A DNA stretch of 64,000 bases, taken from positions 62,001 to 126,000 of the forward strand of contig NZ_AUTC01000199.1 of the NCBI RefSeq assembly GCF_001461695.1, read 5' to 3'. Source of the DNA: Sinorhizobium fredii USDA 205. Its GTDB lineage: Bacteria > Pseudomonadota > Alphaproteobacteria > Rhizobiales > Rhizobiaceae. The notes under the pieces are model-generated. The model was not told the origin of the DNA. It ran no database searches and was given only the letters and a program-made list of their open reading frames with translations. Position numbers and translations under genes: made by a program. The first letter of the stretch is position 1; each line of letters starts with the position of its first letter. Positions 1 to 8,158 of this stretch are shown here, piece after piece.

Positions 1-287
1 CGAGTATCGGTGCCTTGCGGCAGTTCGGCTTCGATCGCATGAAGATCGACCGCTCGCTCGTGTCCGGCGTGGAGAATGCCGTCAACGGCATAGAGGTGCT
101 TCGTGCAACAATCTCCTTGGCGACGGCCCTCGATATCCCCGTCACGGCCGAGGGGATCGAGAACGCTCGTCAAGCGGCGATACTTCGGGAGACCGGCTGC
201 GACTAATTGCAGGGGTACCTGGTCGGCAAGCCCATGTCGGCCCGCGACATTTCTATCAGATTGCTTCATGAGGCTTCGGCGGCTTGA
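1..287 (+). pseudogene. EAL-domain (c-di-GMP phosphodiesterase-type) protein, C-terminal part with an internal stop
   Basis: The window opens inside the gene. The frame reads LRQFGFDRMKIDRSLV, then an AEGIE motif and RETGCD, which are the late beta-strands of an EAL domain that hydrolyses cyclic di-GMP. After GCD the codon at 204-206 is TAA. The same frame then continues LQGYLVGKPMSARDI to a TGA at 285-287. EAL proteins normally read GCD, two residues, then QGY, so the stop falls inside a conserved motif and a CAA codon (Gln) would restore it. The truncated protein would lack the last strand and helix. I call it a pseudogene; a sequencing error or a strain-specific mutation is also possible. 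The N-terminal architecture (GGDEF, PAS, membrane) lies outside the window. Confidence 0.8.
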
Positions 288-408
288 ACCTGCTGCGCCT
301 AAATAAGTGCCGCCAACGGGGCGGATTCGAACTACCCCTACCTTCCCGCAACGTGAATGCATTGACGCCGAGTGAGCTCGTTGCCGTCAAGCCAGGCTGC
401 AGATGTCG

Positions 409-1410
409 TCAATCCTGGGCGCTGGCGTTCGCGGTCTCGTCGGGCGCGACATTGCCGTTCAGCAGGACTTCCACATCGGTATTGACGCCGGCCTTCACGG
501 CAAAGTCGCGCTGGTAGATCTTGTCCTTGTTGCGCGCCACGGCCGTGTAGCTGCCTTCCGCAAGCACAAGGGTCGGAAAGGCGCCGACGCTTTCGCTGAC
601 GACGTCGCCCGACGAGGTCAGGATCGACCAGGCGGTGTCGGCGATCGCCTCGCCGCCCGCTTCCGAGACGAGCTTCAGTGTCAGCTTCGCGGCGCGATGC
701 TGGATCGTCGCTTCGGTCAGCTTGCCAGCCTCCACCTGAATATCGGCGCGGATCACCGCATTGACCGAGCCGTAGTCGGAGACGACGTGATAGGTGCCGG
801 CGCCGAGCCGGACCACCGTGCTGGGCTTCACGTCGGCGACGATCAGGGCGCGCTCGCCGTCTTCCTTCTCATCGGAGGAGAAGATCGAAAAGCTGAGCTC
901 GGTCGGTGGAATACGCACATCGCTGCCGGAGACGGCGTTCAGCATGACACCGCCGGCATCCAGCACCAGGACCTGTTTGTCCAAGGCGCCTTGCTCGGGC
1001 ACGCGAATTTTGCGGGTGGCCGCCGCGCGACCGAAGGCGACGTTGACGAAATACTCGCCGGGCACGAGATTGAAGGCCGTGGAGCCGCCTTCCGAGGTGG
1101 CCAGCAGCGGCAGTTTCCCGTCGCCACCGGGGATGGGGCTGAAGACCCGCCAGGTCAGGCCCGACTCGAGCGCCTGGCCGTCTTTCGTCAGAAGGGCCTC
1201 GAGTTTCACGTCCTTCAATTCGCCGTTCTGCGTGGGATCGCTGACGAGCGGGTTGAAGCTCGTAAGCTTTGGCATCTTTCGGCTGCCGGAGATCGACGGA
1301 AAGCTCTTGAAGGCGTCGGTCGCGTCTTCGGCTAGCGCTCGCTCCGCACCGAAACCGGCGAGGGTGATCGCCAAGGCGGTTCTCAGCAGAATACGAGTGC
1401 GGATGCGCAT
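409..1410 (-). CDS. Secreted conserved hypothetical protein
   Basis: The protein is about 333 residues. It starts with a cleavable-looking signal peptide (MRIRTRILLRTALAITLAGF, then an ALA-ED junction), so it is probably periplasmic. The rest has repeated beta-strand-rich segments with patterns such as LVPGEYFVNVAFG, LGAGTYHVVSDYG and LAEGSYTAVARNK. These resemble carboxypeptidase-regulatory or Ig-like sandwich repeats, in about three copies. An in-frame start 18 codons upstream exists, but the signal peptide begins best at the ATG at 1410, with an AGGAAG about a dozen bases before it. I do not recognise a specific function. It is divergent from the nitroreductase gene. Confidence 0.75.
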   Translation of the reverse strand: MRIRTRILLRTALAITLAGFGAERALAEDATDAFKSFPSISGSRKMPKLTSFNPLVSDPTQNGELKDVKLEALLTKDGQALESGLTWRVFSPIPGGDGKLPLLATSEGGSTAFNLVPGEYFVNVAFGRAAATRKIRVPEQGALDKQVLVLDAGGVMLNAVSGSDVRIPPTELSFSIFSSDEKEDGERALIVADVKPSTVVRLGAGTYHVVSDYGSVNAVIRADIQVEAGKLTEATIQHRAAKLTLKLVSEAGGEAIADTAWSILTSSGDVVSESVGAFPTLVLAEGSYTAVARNKDKIYQRDFAVKAGVNTDVEVLLNGNVAPDETANASAQD

Positions 1411-1510
1411 GAGGACAGTTGACTTCCTGACTTGATGACTCCACTTGAGACGCCGGTATGGCATTTTCGTGGCTGTCGATCCGGCGGCAAGTTAGTGGAA
1501 TTCGCTCGAT

Positions 1511-2095
1511 ATGAAAACCGAAATTAAGCTCGTCGACTATCTCGCTTCCCGCAGGTCTATCCCGGCCTTCCAGATGGGATCGCCGGGGCCGGGCAGGGCC
1601 GAGGTAGAGGAAATGCTGAGGCTCGCCACCCGCGTGCCGGATCATGGCAAATTGGCGCCCTGGCGCTTCATCGTCTATCGCGGCGAGGAGAGGGCGCGGA
1701 TCAGCGGCGAGTTGAAGAAGATGGCGCTTGCCGCCAGGCCGGATCTCTCGGAGGAACTGATCAAAGTAGAGGAGACGCGGCTGACGCGCGCGCCGGTCGT
1801 CGTCGCCGTCGTCAGCAAGGCTGCGCCGCATTTCAAGATTCCGGAATGGGAACAGATGATGTCGGCCGGCGCCGTGTGCCTCAATCTGTTGATGGCAGCA
1901 AACGCGCTCGGCTATGCTTCCAACTGGCTGACCGAATGGTACGCCTTCGACGAGAAAGCCTATCCGCTGCTGGGCGTGGCGCCGGGCGAAAGGATCGCTG
2001 GCTTCATTCACATAGGCACGGCGATGGTGCCGCCGACCGAGCGGCCGCGGCCGGAACTGGCCGAGATCGTCACCTGGGTCGGGGAAGACGCCTGA
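1511..2095 (+). CDS. Nitroreductase family protein
   Basis: A 194-residue protein of the FMN-dependent nitroreductase superfamily, which reduces nitro compounds, quinones or flavins with NAD(P)H. Visible features are an N-terminal SRRSIPAFQ segment (the family's RRS/R phosphate-contacting motif), RVPDHGKLAPWRFIV (the usual PSxxNxQPW region) and AAGAVCLNLLMAANALG, the helix that packs on FMN. The length fits the short YdjA-like branch. Its TGA overlaps the ATG of the flavin-reductase-like gene by one base, so the two are almost certainly co-transcribed. The substrate cannot be read from the sequence. Confidence 0.88.
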   Translation: MKTEIKLVDYLASRRSIPAFQMGSPGPGRAEVEEMLRLATRVPDHGKLAPWRFIVYRGEERARISGELKKMALAARPDLSEELIKVEETRLTRAPVVVAVVSKAAPHFKIPEWEQMMSAGAVCLNLLMAANALGYASNWLTEWYAFDEKAYPLLGVAPGERIAGFIHIGTAMVPPTERPRPELAEIVTWVGEDA

Positions 2096-2697
2096 TGTTC
2101 TACGAAACGGCTTCCAATCAGCACGGCTTGCCGCACGACCCCTTCAAGGCGATCGTGTCGCCGCGGCCGATCGGCTGGATTGGCACGCGTGCCACGGACG
2201 GTGCGTTGAACCTCGCTCCCTATTCCTTCTTCAATGCGATCAGCGACCGGCCGAAGCTCGTGATGTTTTCATCGAGCGGCTACAAGGATTCGGTGCGCAA
2301 CATCGAAGCGACCGGTGAGTTCACCGCGAGCTTCGCCAGCCGCAACCTGAGCGAGGCGGTCAACATGACCTCGATGGCGGCGCCGCATGGCGACAGCGAG
2401 TTCGAGATCGCCGGATTGACGCCGGTCGGGGGAACGCTCGTCAAGGCGCCGTTCGTCGGCGAGGCGTTCGCCGCGCTCGAATGCCGAATGACGGAGATGT
2501 TCCAGCCGAAAGGCCTCGATGGCGCGGCGTCAGACAGCTATGTCGTCATCGGCGCGGTCGTCGGCATCCACATCCGCGACGAGGCGATCCGCGACGGCCG
2601 GTTCGATGTGACGGCGGTGAAGCCGCTCGCGCGCCTCGGCTACATGGACTATTGCGATGGCGGCGATGTCTTCCAGATGACGCGTCCAACCCGCTAA
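2095..2697 (+). CDS. Flavin reductase-like (FMN-binding split-barrel) protein
   Basis: A 200-residue protein of the flavoprotein oxygenase/flavin reductase family. The N-terminal FKAIVSPRPIGWIGTRA and NLAPYSFFNAISDRPKLVMF are the characteristic FMN-contacting strands of this split barrel. Members either pass reduced flavin to a partner or are flavin-dependent oxidoreductases. The ATG at 2095 overlaps the preceding nitroreductase stop (TGATG), which fixes the start and implies translational coupling. The pair suggests a shared flavin chemistry, but no substrate is evident. It converges on the CitE-like gene with only 14 bases between stop codons. Confidence 0.85.
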   Translation: MFYETASNQHGLPHDPFKAIVSPRPIGWIGTRATDGALNLAPYSFFNAISDRPKLVMFSSSGYKDSVRNIEATGEFTASFASRNLSEAVNMTSMAAPHGDSEFEIAGLTPVGGTLVKAPFVGEAFAALECRMTEMFQPKGLDGAASDSYVVIGAVVGIHIRDEAIRDGRFDVTAVKPLARLGYMDYCDGGDVFQMTRPTR

Positions 2698-2711
2698 ATT
2701 TGGCCCAAGAC

Positions 2712-3425
2712 TTAGGTTTCCCGCAGCGCCCGCGCTTCGGCGAGAAGATCGATCTGCAACGGTGAGCGGGAAGCCACGGCCGAGAAGCCGTTTTCGAGGC
2801 TGTTTGTCCATAGCCGTCGCACCGACGCCTCGTCGACGGGGTCGGCCGGCAGCATGTCGTAGGCCGCGACGTCGGCCTCCCGGGCCCGGAGCACCACCGC
2901 GGCGCGCCCGGCCCGGACGACAGCCGGCACATCGCCTGTCCCGGTGACGCGCTGGCAACCGCACGCTTCCGCGAGAGCGGAGGCGTCGAATATCAGTGCC
3001 GAGAGGCGCGGGGAAACGCCTGCCATCGCGTGAGGCGAGAGCACGCTTTCAGCAACCGTGGCATATTCCGCCAGCAGCGCCGTTCGGCCCTGGGGCATGC
3101 CCGCGCCCGCCTCGGCGACTTTCAGCATCACATCGAGCTTCTGGATATCGGCCGGTCCCCGGCACGCGGTCAGCACGACGCCGTCGATATCGGCGAGGAG
3201 CGCTGAAAGACCCTCGACATCGGTGGCGTCCGCCGGCCCGATCCGCGCGAGAAAAAGGCAGGCCGACTGCCCGTTGCCGGGGTGTCGCAGGCGTGGCCGG
3301 CTTTGAAGCGTCGTCGCATCGACAACGATCGCTTGAACGGCCTGCAGCACCTTCTCGGCGGGAAGCTGTTCGCCTGCCGCGAGATACAGAAGAGGCTTCA
3401 TGGTTTGTGCGCGGTTAACGGACAT
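2712..3425 (-). CDS. Divergent CitE-like (HpcH/HpaI aldolase superfamily) protein
   Basis: A 237-residue protein whose layout follows citrate lyase beta-like enzymes: KPLLYLAAGEQ where CitE has a LLFVPG segment, QAIVVDA for the LILDLED strand, DIDGVVLTACRGPADIQ for the DGVVLPK strand, and SPRLSALIFDASAL near the fGxxDl position. The acidic and basic residues that bind metal and substrate in CitE seem to be lost (VDATTL for LDLED, LLAEY for LIET), so it may be catalytically altered. The start is uncertain: ATG at 3425 or at 3401 (MKPLLYL), neither with a strong ribosome site. It is divergent from the DUF2336 gene. Confidence 0.55.
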   Translation of the reverse strand: MSVNRAQTMKPLLYLAAGEQLPAEKVLQAVQAIVVDATTLQSRPRLRHPGNGQSACLFLARIGPADATDVEGLSALLADIDGVVLTACRGPADIQKLDVMLKVAEAGAGMPQGRTALLAEYATVAESVLSPHAMAGVSPRLSALIFDASALAEACGCQRVTGTGDVPAVVRAGRAAVVLRAREADVAAYDMLPADPVDEASVRRLWTNSLENGFSAVASRSPLQIDLLAEARALRET

Positions 3426-3523
3426 GGTGAACCAATCTTAAACCTTTGACCGCTAATATTCGGACATTGGGGCTGTCGGGTGTCTAGTGGGGCATAGGTG
3501 ATCATACAAGCATTTCTTGCTGG

Positions 3524-4618
3524 GTGGAAACGGCGAGAACCGGCGATCGCGCACGCGCGGCCAATGCGCTTGGGCGAGCCTATGCCCGGGCCGAGATGAA
3601 CGGCCTGGATCGGCATGCGGCCGAAATGGCGATGACCTTCCTTCTGGACGATCCTTCGCCAAGGGTGCGCCTGGCGCTGGTCGAAGCCCTGGCCGATTGT
3701 CCGACGGCACCGCGAGCGGTCGTCAGGGCGCTGGCAGAGGATCAGCCCGAAATCGCTTTCGCGGCAATCGCCCGTTCGCCAGTGCTTACCGATGCGGATC
3801 TCGTCGACCTCGCGGCGCGCGGCACTGCGGAGACGCGTGCGCTGATCGCGGCTCGGGGCGCCGTGTCTTGTTCCGTCGCCGCTGCGATCGCCGAGATCGG
3901 CGACGAGGAGGAGGTTTCGATTCTCCTCGAGAATACCGGCGCCGTGCTCTTGCAGGGTTCTCTCAGAAGGATCGTCTACCGCCTCGGGCATGCTGCATCG
4001 GTGCGTGACCGGCTGCTGGCTCGCGCCGACCTGCCGAGCGACGCGCGGCATGCGCTTGCCGAGAAGATCGGTGCGGCGCTCTCGGCTTCCGGGCTCGTCC
4101 AGGCGGTCATCGGCTCGGCACGCGTGGCACGGGTCACGAGGGAGGCATGCGACGCCACGGCACTGGCAATGACGGCAGTCGCGTCGCCGAATGACTTGTC
4201 CCAGTTGGTCGCCCATTTACGCGAGACAGGGCGCTTGACGCCTGCTTTTCTGATGAGCGCGCTCTGCAGTGGCGCCACGGAATTCTTTACCCTGGCGGTG
4301 GCCGATCTTTCCGGTCTGGCGGAAAAGCGTGTGCGCTCGATCCTGTCCGGGGGACGCGTCCACTCGATCCGCGCACTCTTTCAGAGCGCCGGCCTGGCGC
4401 GCGATATCAGCCAAGCCTTCGCTGATGCCGTTCTGTATTGGCAGGCTCAGGCGGGCGAGGGCGAGCCCGCTTCGCTCGCCGCTCTCCTCGAGCGCCTTCG
4501 TCGGAACCCGTCCTCAACGTCGGCCTCCGTCGCAGAACTCGTGGAACGACTGGGCTTTGCCGAACAGCGGCAAGTCGCCCGGGACTACGCCCTACTTGCT
4601 TCGCGCCAGGCAGCCTGA
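3524..4618 (+). CDS. DUF2336 domain protein (start region looks frameshifted)
   Basis: About 364 residues, mostly alpha-helical with HEAT-like repeats (LLDDPSPRVRLALVEAL, VVRALAEDQPEIAFAAIA), typical of the alphaproteobacterial DUF2336 family, whose function is unknown. No signal peptide or membrane segment is present. The first usable start in this frame is GTG at 3524, without an obvious ribosome site. In another frame a GTG at 3498, preceded by GGGG, gives VIIQAFLA and then meets the downstream frame WVETARTGDRARAANALGR. That junction looks like a one-base deletion near 3520, so the native protein was probably about eight residues longer. It could be real or a sequence error. Confidence 0.75.
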   Translation: METARTGDRARAANALGRAYARAEMNGLDRHAAEMAMTFLLDDPSPRVRLALVEALADCPTAPRAVVRALAEDQPEIAFAAIARSPVLTDADLVDLAARGTAETRALIAARGAVSCSVAAAIAEIGDEEEVSILLENTGAVLLQGSLRRIVYRLGHAASVRDRLLARADLPSDARHALAEKIGAALSASGLVQAVIGSARVARVTREACDATALAMTAVASPNDLSQLVAHLRETGRLTPAFLMSALCSGATEFFTLAVADLSGLAEKRVRSILSGGRVHSIRALFQSAGLARDISQAFADAVLYWQAQAGEGEPASLAALLERLRRNPSSTSASVAELVERLGFAEQRQVARDYALLASRQAA

Positions 4619-4626
4619 TCGGAACC

Positions 4627-5058
4627 TCAGTCGCCGAACCGACGCGCCACCCAGGAATAGCCGTCTTCCACATAGTGCGCCGGGGCACTGACGATCGCTT
4701 GCAACTTCTCGCGGTCCGGCACCGCGCCGCTGAGCCATGTCAGGGCGCGCTTCGGCAGGCCGGGTTTTTCCTCCTGCTTTGCCGGAGGCGTTGCCGCTTG
4801 CTGCGGCGCTGCGTTGACCTCCGGGGTGGCCGTGGGCGTCTGATCCTGGTCGGCGGACGCCAGGTCCGTCCCCGACGTTTCGCATACGGCAACGACGACC
4901 GGATAGTTCCTGTTGGAGAATTTCGGCAGTTCCTTTTGCGATTCCGTGTCGCATTGGGCGATCGACGGCCAGGTGCCGTTCACGGTCGAGATGTAGTGGC
5001 ATTGCGTGACATTGTCATCGCAACCGAGGATTGTCATGACGATCAGGGCGGCTTTCAT
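4627..5058 (-). CDS. Conserved hypothetical protein, probably exported
   Basis: A 143-residue protein with a short hydrophobic N-terminus (MKAALIVMTILGCDDN) that may be a signal or lipoprotein-like segment. A small Cys-containing domain follows (CDDN, TQCHYISTV, IAQCDTES, VAVCETSG), with four or five cysteines that could form disulfides in the periplasm. A Pro/Ala/Gln-rich linker around residues 75-100 leads to a C-terminal segment ending YSWVARRFGD. Nothing in it identifies an activity. It converges on the DUF2336 gene, with eight bases between the stop codons. The start is the only reasonable ATG. Confidence 0.65.
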   Translation of the reverse strand: MKAALIVMTILGCDDNVTQCHYISTVNGTWPSIAQCDTESQKELPKFSNRNYPVVVAVCETSGTDLASADQDQTPTATPEVNAAPQQAATPPAKQEEKPGLPKRALTWLSGAVPDREKLQAIVSAPAHYVEDGYSWVARRFGD

Positions 5059-5280
5059 GTCTTGGGTCCGTTAGAAGTCTCTTGCTCTTATCTTATGGAG
5101 CTTCGATTGTTTCCGAAGTACGGCAAAGTAGCCGCCCCACAAAACAAATTGTTTCTGTTCGTCACTCGGATTGATTGCAAGTCTTCCTGCGCTGTTTGAC
5201 GTATTGGCGCCGTTCGCCATCGAGGATAGTTTTCGTCCTGGTCGCCCGCATAGGCGACAGATTTGCGTTGAGGTTTTGGA

Positions 5281-5751
5281 ATGACCGCCATCACTATTGC
5301 CGAGGAGCCGCCGCGCCAGCCGCCTGTCCTCCGCCTGCTCGAACTTTCCGATGCCTATGCGGCATCGCTTTATCCGGCCGAAAGCAACCATATGGTCGAT
5401 GTCTCGGCTCTGGAAAAGCCGACGGTGATCTTCTTCGTCGCGCGATCGGACGGCGAGATCGTCGGCTGCTGCGCGCTGGTGGAAGCCGGCGATGGCACGG
5501 CGGAGATCAAGCGGATGTTCGTCGATCCTGAGGCGAGGGGACTGAAAGTCGGCAGACGGCTTCTTGCCGCGATGGAAGCCAAGGCGGAAAGGCGCGGCCT
5601 GACCGCGATCCGCCTCGAAACCGGCATCCACCAGCCGGAGGCGATCGGCCTCTACAAGTCGTCCGGTTATGTGGAGCGGCCGCCCTTCGGCAGCTATCTG
5701 GCTGATCCGCTGAGCCTGTTCATGGAAAAACGGGTGGGAGCGGCGACTTGA
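5281..5751 (+). CDS. GNAT family N-acetyltransferase
   Basis: A 156-residue acyl-CoA-dependent N-acetyltransferase. The core motif A is VDPEARGLKVGRRLL near residues 80-95, the acetyl-CoA pyrophosphate loop (R/Q-x-x-G-x-G/A form). The C-terminal GLYKSSGYVERPPFGSY is the usual motif B end, as in GNATs described as acting on amino acids or small amines. The substrate is not predictable. The gene stands alone, follows a 220-bp gap with no obvious RNA gene, and converges on parE across a repeat-bearing intergenic region. Confidence 0.85.
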   Translation: MTAITIAEEPPRQPPVLRLLELSDAYAASLYPAESNHMVDVSALEKPTVIFFVARSDGEIVGCCALVEAGDGTAEIKRMFVDPEARGLKVGRRLLAAMEAKAERRGLTAIRLETGIHQPEAIGLYKSSGYVERPPFGSYLADPLSLFMEKRVGAAT

Positions 5752-5765
5752 AGCAATTCTAATTT

Positions 5766-5803
5766 TGCCCCTCATCCGGCCTGCCGGCCACCTTCTCCCC
5801 GCG
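5766..5803. repeat. Rhizobial intergenic mosaic-type repeat fragment
   Basis: Between the GNAT and parE stop codons lies a stretch beginning CCCCTCATCCGGCCTGCCGG and ending CACCTTCTCCCCGC. It contains the partly self-complementary core CCGGCCTGCCGGCC. Sequences of this form are scattered in intergenic regions of rhizobial genomes (RIME/ABC-like mosaic elements, from general knowledge). A related reverse-oriented segment is at about 50,040-50,080 in this window. Confidence 0.6.
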
Positions 5804-5814
5804 AGCGCGTCGAT

Positions 5815-5841
5815 GAGTGGCGGCAATGACCTCCGCCACTC
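5815..5841. terminator. Hairpin between convergent GNAT and parE genes
   Basis: The arms GAGTGGCGG (5815-5823) and CCGCCACTC (5833-5841) pair perfectly around a nine-base loop and end against the parE stop codon. No T-run follows on either strand, so this is a weak or bidirectional terminator or an mRNA-end stabiliser. Confidence 0.45.
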
Positions 5842-7905
5842 TCAAATATCCAGATTGTCGGCAAACACGGCGCGCTCCTGGATGAAGCGGAAGCGGGCGT
5901 CGGCCTTCGTTCCCATCAGGTTGTCGACCGCCTCGCGCGTGCCCTCGAAATCGACGTCGTCGATCTCGACCTTGAGCAGGGTCCGGTTGGCCGGATCCAT
6001 GGTCGTTTCCTTGAGCTGAGCCGGCAGCATCTCGCCCAAACCCTTGAACCGGCCGATCTCGACCTTGCCGCGGCCGTTGAATTCGGTGCGCATCAGTTCT
6101 TCGCGATGCGCGTCGTCGCGCGCATAGAGCGTCTTGGAACCCTGGCTCAACCGATAGAGCGGCGGCACGGCGAGGTAGAGGTGACCGCCGCGAATGAGTT
6201 CCGGCATCTCCTGATAGAAGAAGGTGATCAGCAGGGAGGCGATATGGGCACCGTCGACGTCCGCGTCGGTCATGATGACGACGCGCTCGTAGCGGAGATC
6301 TTCCTCGCGGTACTTCGACCGCGTGCCGCAGCCGAGCGCCTGGACGAGATCGGCGATCTGCTGGTTGGCACCGAGCTTCTCGCGGCCGGCGCTGGCGACA
6401 TTGAGGATCTTGCCGCGCAGGGGCAGGATCGCCTGGTTGGCGCGGTTGCGCGCCTGCTTGGCCGAGCCGCCTGCCGAGTCCCCCTCGACGATGAAGAGTT
6501 CAGCGCCTTCCGCGGTGTTCTGCGCGCAGTCGGCAAGCTTGCCGGGCAGGCGCAGCTTGCGCACCGCGGTCTTGCGGTTGACTTCCTTTTCCTTGCGCCG
6601 GCGGACGCGCTCTTCGGCGCGCTCGATGACCCAGTCGAGAAGCTTCGCGGCTTCGGCCGGGTTGTCGGCGAGATAGTGGTCGAACGGGTCGCGCAGGGCG
6701 TTCTCGACGATGCGCTGCGCCTCGACGGTGGCGAGCTTGTCCTTCGTCTGGCCGACGAATTCCGGCTCGCGGATGAAGACCGAGAGCATGCCTGCCGCCG
6801 AGATCATCACGTCGTCGGTGGTGACGATCGCGGCTCGCTTGTTCTGGGTGAGCTCGGCGTAGTTCTTCAGGCCCTTGGTCAGCGCGATGCGCAGGCCCGC
6901 CTCGTGCGTGCCGCCTTCCGGCGTCGGGATCGTATTACAGTAGGAGTGGATCTGCTGGTCGCCGCCATACCAGGTGACCGCCCATTCGAGCGAGCCGTGG
7001 CCGCCGGATTTTTCCGACTTGCCGGCGAAGATCTCGCGCGTGACGGTGAACTCCTTGCCGAGTGTCGCGGCCAGATAGTCCTTGAGGCCGCCGGGGAAAT
7101 GGAACACTGCCTTTTCCGGAGTCTCCGAACCTTCCGGCAACAGCGACGGGTCGCAGGACCAGCGGATCTCGACGCCGCCGAACAGATAGGCCTTGGAGCG
7201 GGCCATGCGGAAGAGCCGCGCCGGTTCGAAGCGGGCATGCGGGCCGAAGATCTGCGGGTCTGGATGGAAGCGGACCTTCGTGCCACGGCGATTGTGCACT
7301 TCGCCGAGCTCCTCGAGCCCGCCCTGCGGAATGCCGCGGGAGAAGCGCTGGCGATAGAGCTTGCGGTTGCGCGCCACCTCGACCTCGAGCGAATCCGACA
7401 GCGCGTTGACGACGGATACGCCGACGCCATGCAGGCCGCCCGAGGTCTCATAGGCCTTGCCGTCGAACTTGCCGCCGGCATGCAGCACCGTCATCACCAC
7501 TTCGAGCGTCGACTTGTTGGGGAACTTCGGGTGATTTTCGACGGGAATGCCGCGACCGTTGTCGATCACCGTCAGGAAGCCGTCGGCGTCGAGGTATACG
7601 TCGATGAAGTTGGCGTGGCCGGCGACGGCCTCGTCCATCGAGTTGTCGATCACCTCCGCAAAAAGGTGGTGCAGGGCCTTCTCGTCCGTTCCGCCTATAT
7701 ACATGCCCGGCCGGCGGCGCACCGGCTCCAGCCCCTCGAGGACCTCGATGGCAGAAGCGTCGTAGTCGCTGCCGTCGCTCCCCTTCGGCGCGGGTCGCGG
7801 CGCGTCACTGCCGGCGGCAGGCGTCGTCGGTTTGCGCGGCGCGCCGGCGTCGGCAGGCTTGGGCTGCAAGGGCATGGCGGAGAAGAGGTCGCTGCTGTCG
7901 TCCAT
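5842..7905 (-). CDS. parE: DNA topoisomerase IV subunit B
   Basis: A 687-residue type IIA topoisomerase ATPase subunit; with ParC it decatenates daughter chromosomes. In order it has a low-complexity Pro/Ala N-terminal extension (residues 1-50), the GHKL ATPase with EVIDNSMDEAVAG, DNGRGIP and the ATP-lid GLHGVGVSVVNALS, the transducer domain, and the TOPRIM domain with EGDSAGGSAKQARN (about residue 470) and DADVDGAHI (about 545). The TOPRIM insert is short, as in ParE and unlike many GyrB proteins. I start it at the ATG at 7905 (MDDSSDLFS). An in-frame extension to 7974 lacks family similarity. The long plus-strand ORF opposite this gene is a shadow. Confidence 0.95.
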   Translation of the reverse strand: MDDSSDLFSAMPLQPKPADAGAPRKPTTPAAGSDAPRPAPKGSDGSDYDASAIEVLEGLEPVRRRPGMYIGGTDEKALHHLFAEVIDNSMDEAVAGHANFIDVYLDADGFLTVIDNGRGIPVENHPKFPNKSTLEVVMTVLHAGGKFDGKAYETSGGLHGVGVSVVNALSDSLEVEVARNRKLYRQRFSRGIPQGGLEELGEVHNRRGTKVRFHPDPQIFGPHARFEPARLFRMARSKAYLFGGVEIRWSCDPSLLPEGSETPEKAVFHFPGGLKDYLAATLGKEFTVTREIFAGKSEKSGGHGSLEWAVTWYGGDQQIHSYCNTIPTPEGGTHEAGLRIALTKGLKNYAELTQNKRAAIVTTDDVMISAAGMLSVFIREPEFVGQTKDKLATVEAQRIVENALRDPFDHYLADNPAEAAKLLDWVIERAEERVRRRKEKEVNRKTAVRKLRLPGKLADCAQNTAEGAELFIVEGDSAGGSAKQARNRANQAILPLRGKILNVASAGREKLGANQQIADLVQALGCGTRSKYREEDLRYERVVIMTDADVDGAHIASLLITFFYQEMPELIRGGHLYLAVPPLYRLSQGSKTLYARDDAHREELMRTEFNGRGKVEIGRFKGLGEMLPAQLKETTMDPANRTLLKVEIDDVDFEGTREAVDNLMGTKADARFRFIQERAVFADNLDI

Positions 7906-8158
7906 GGAGTGGTTCAGATCATTCCTGTCGTCTGTGTCGGCAAGGCCATAGCAAGAGCTGAGCGCTGCCGCCATCTCTTGCCGCGCGAATCACCGGAATT
8001 CTGCCAGAGTCTTGCCCAAAGCGCGAACAAAAGGCGAATTTCCGATGTGTCAGAAGGCGAAATGGCCCGGGAACGCGACGAATTGCTCGCTTCAGTGTTG
8101 CGTGGCGAATGTCCCGATGGCAAGGCATTGGCCGAACGAGGGAGCCCGTCGGGTGTCT

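Noticed and set aside
310..350. tRNA-like 3' end on the minus strand (GGATTCGAAC core next to GGGGC and ACCCC).
   Set aside because: The bases around the TTCGAAT core do not form a five-pair T-stem, and no anticodon arm or D-arm follows. It could be a decayed tRNA fragment but is not supportable as a gene.
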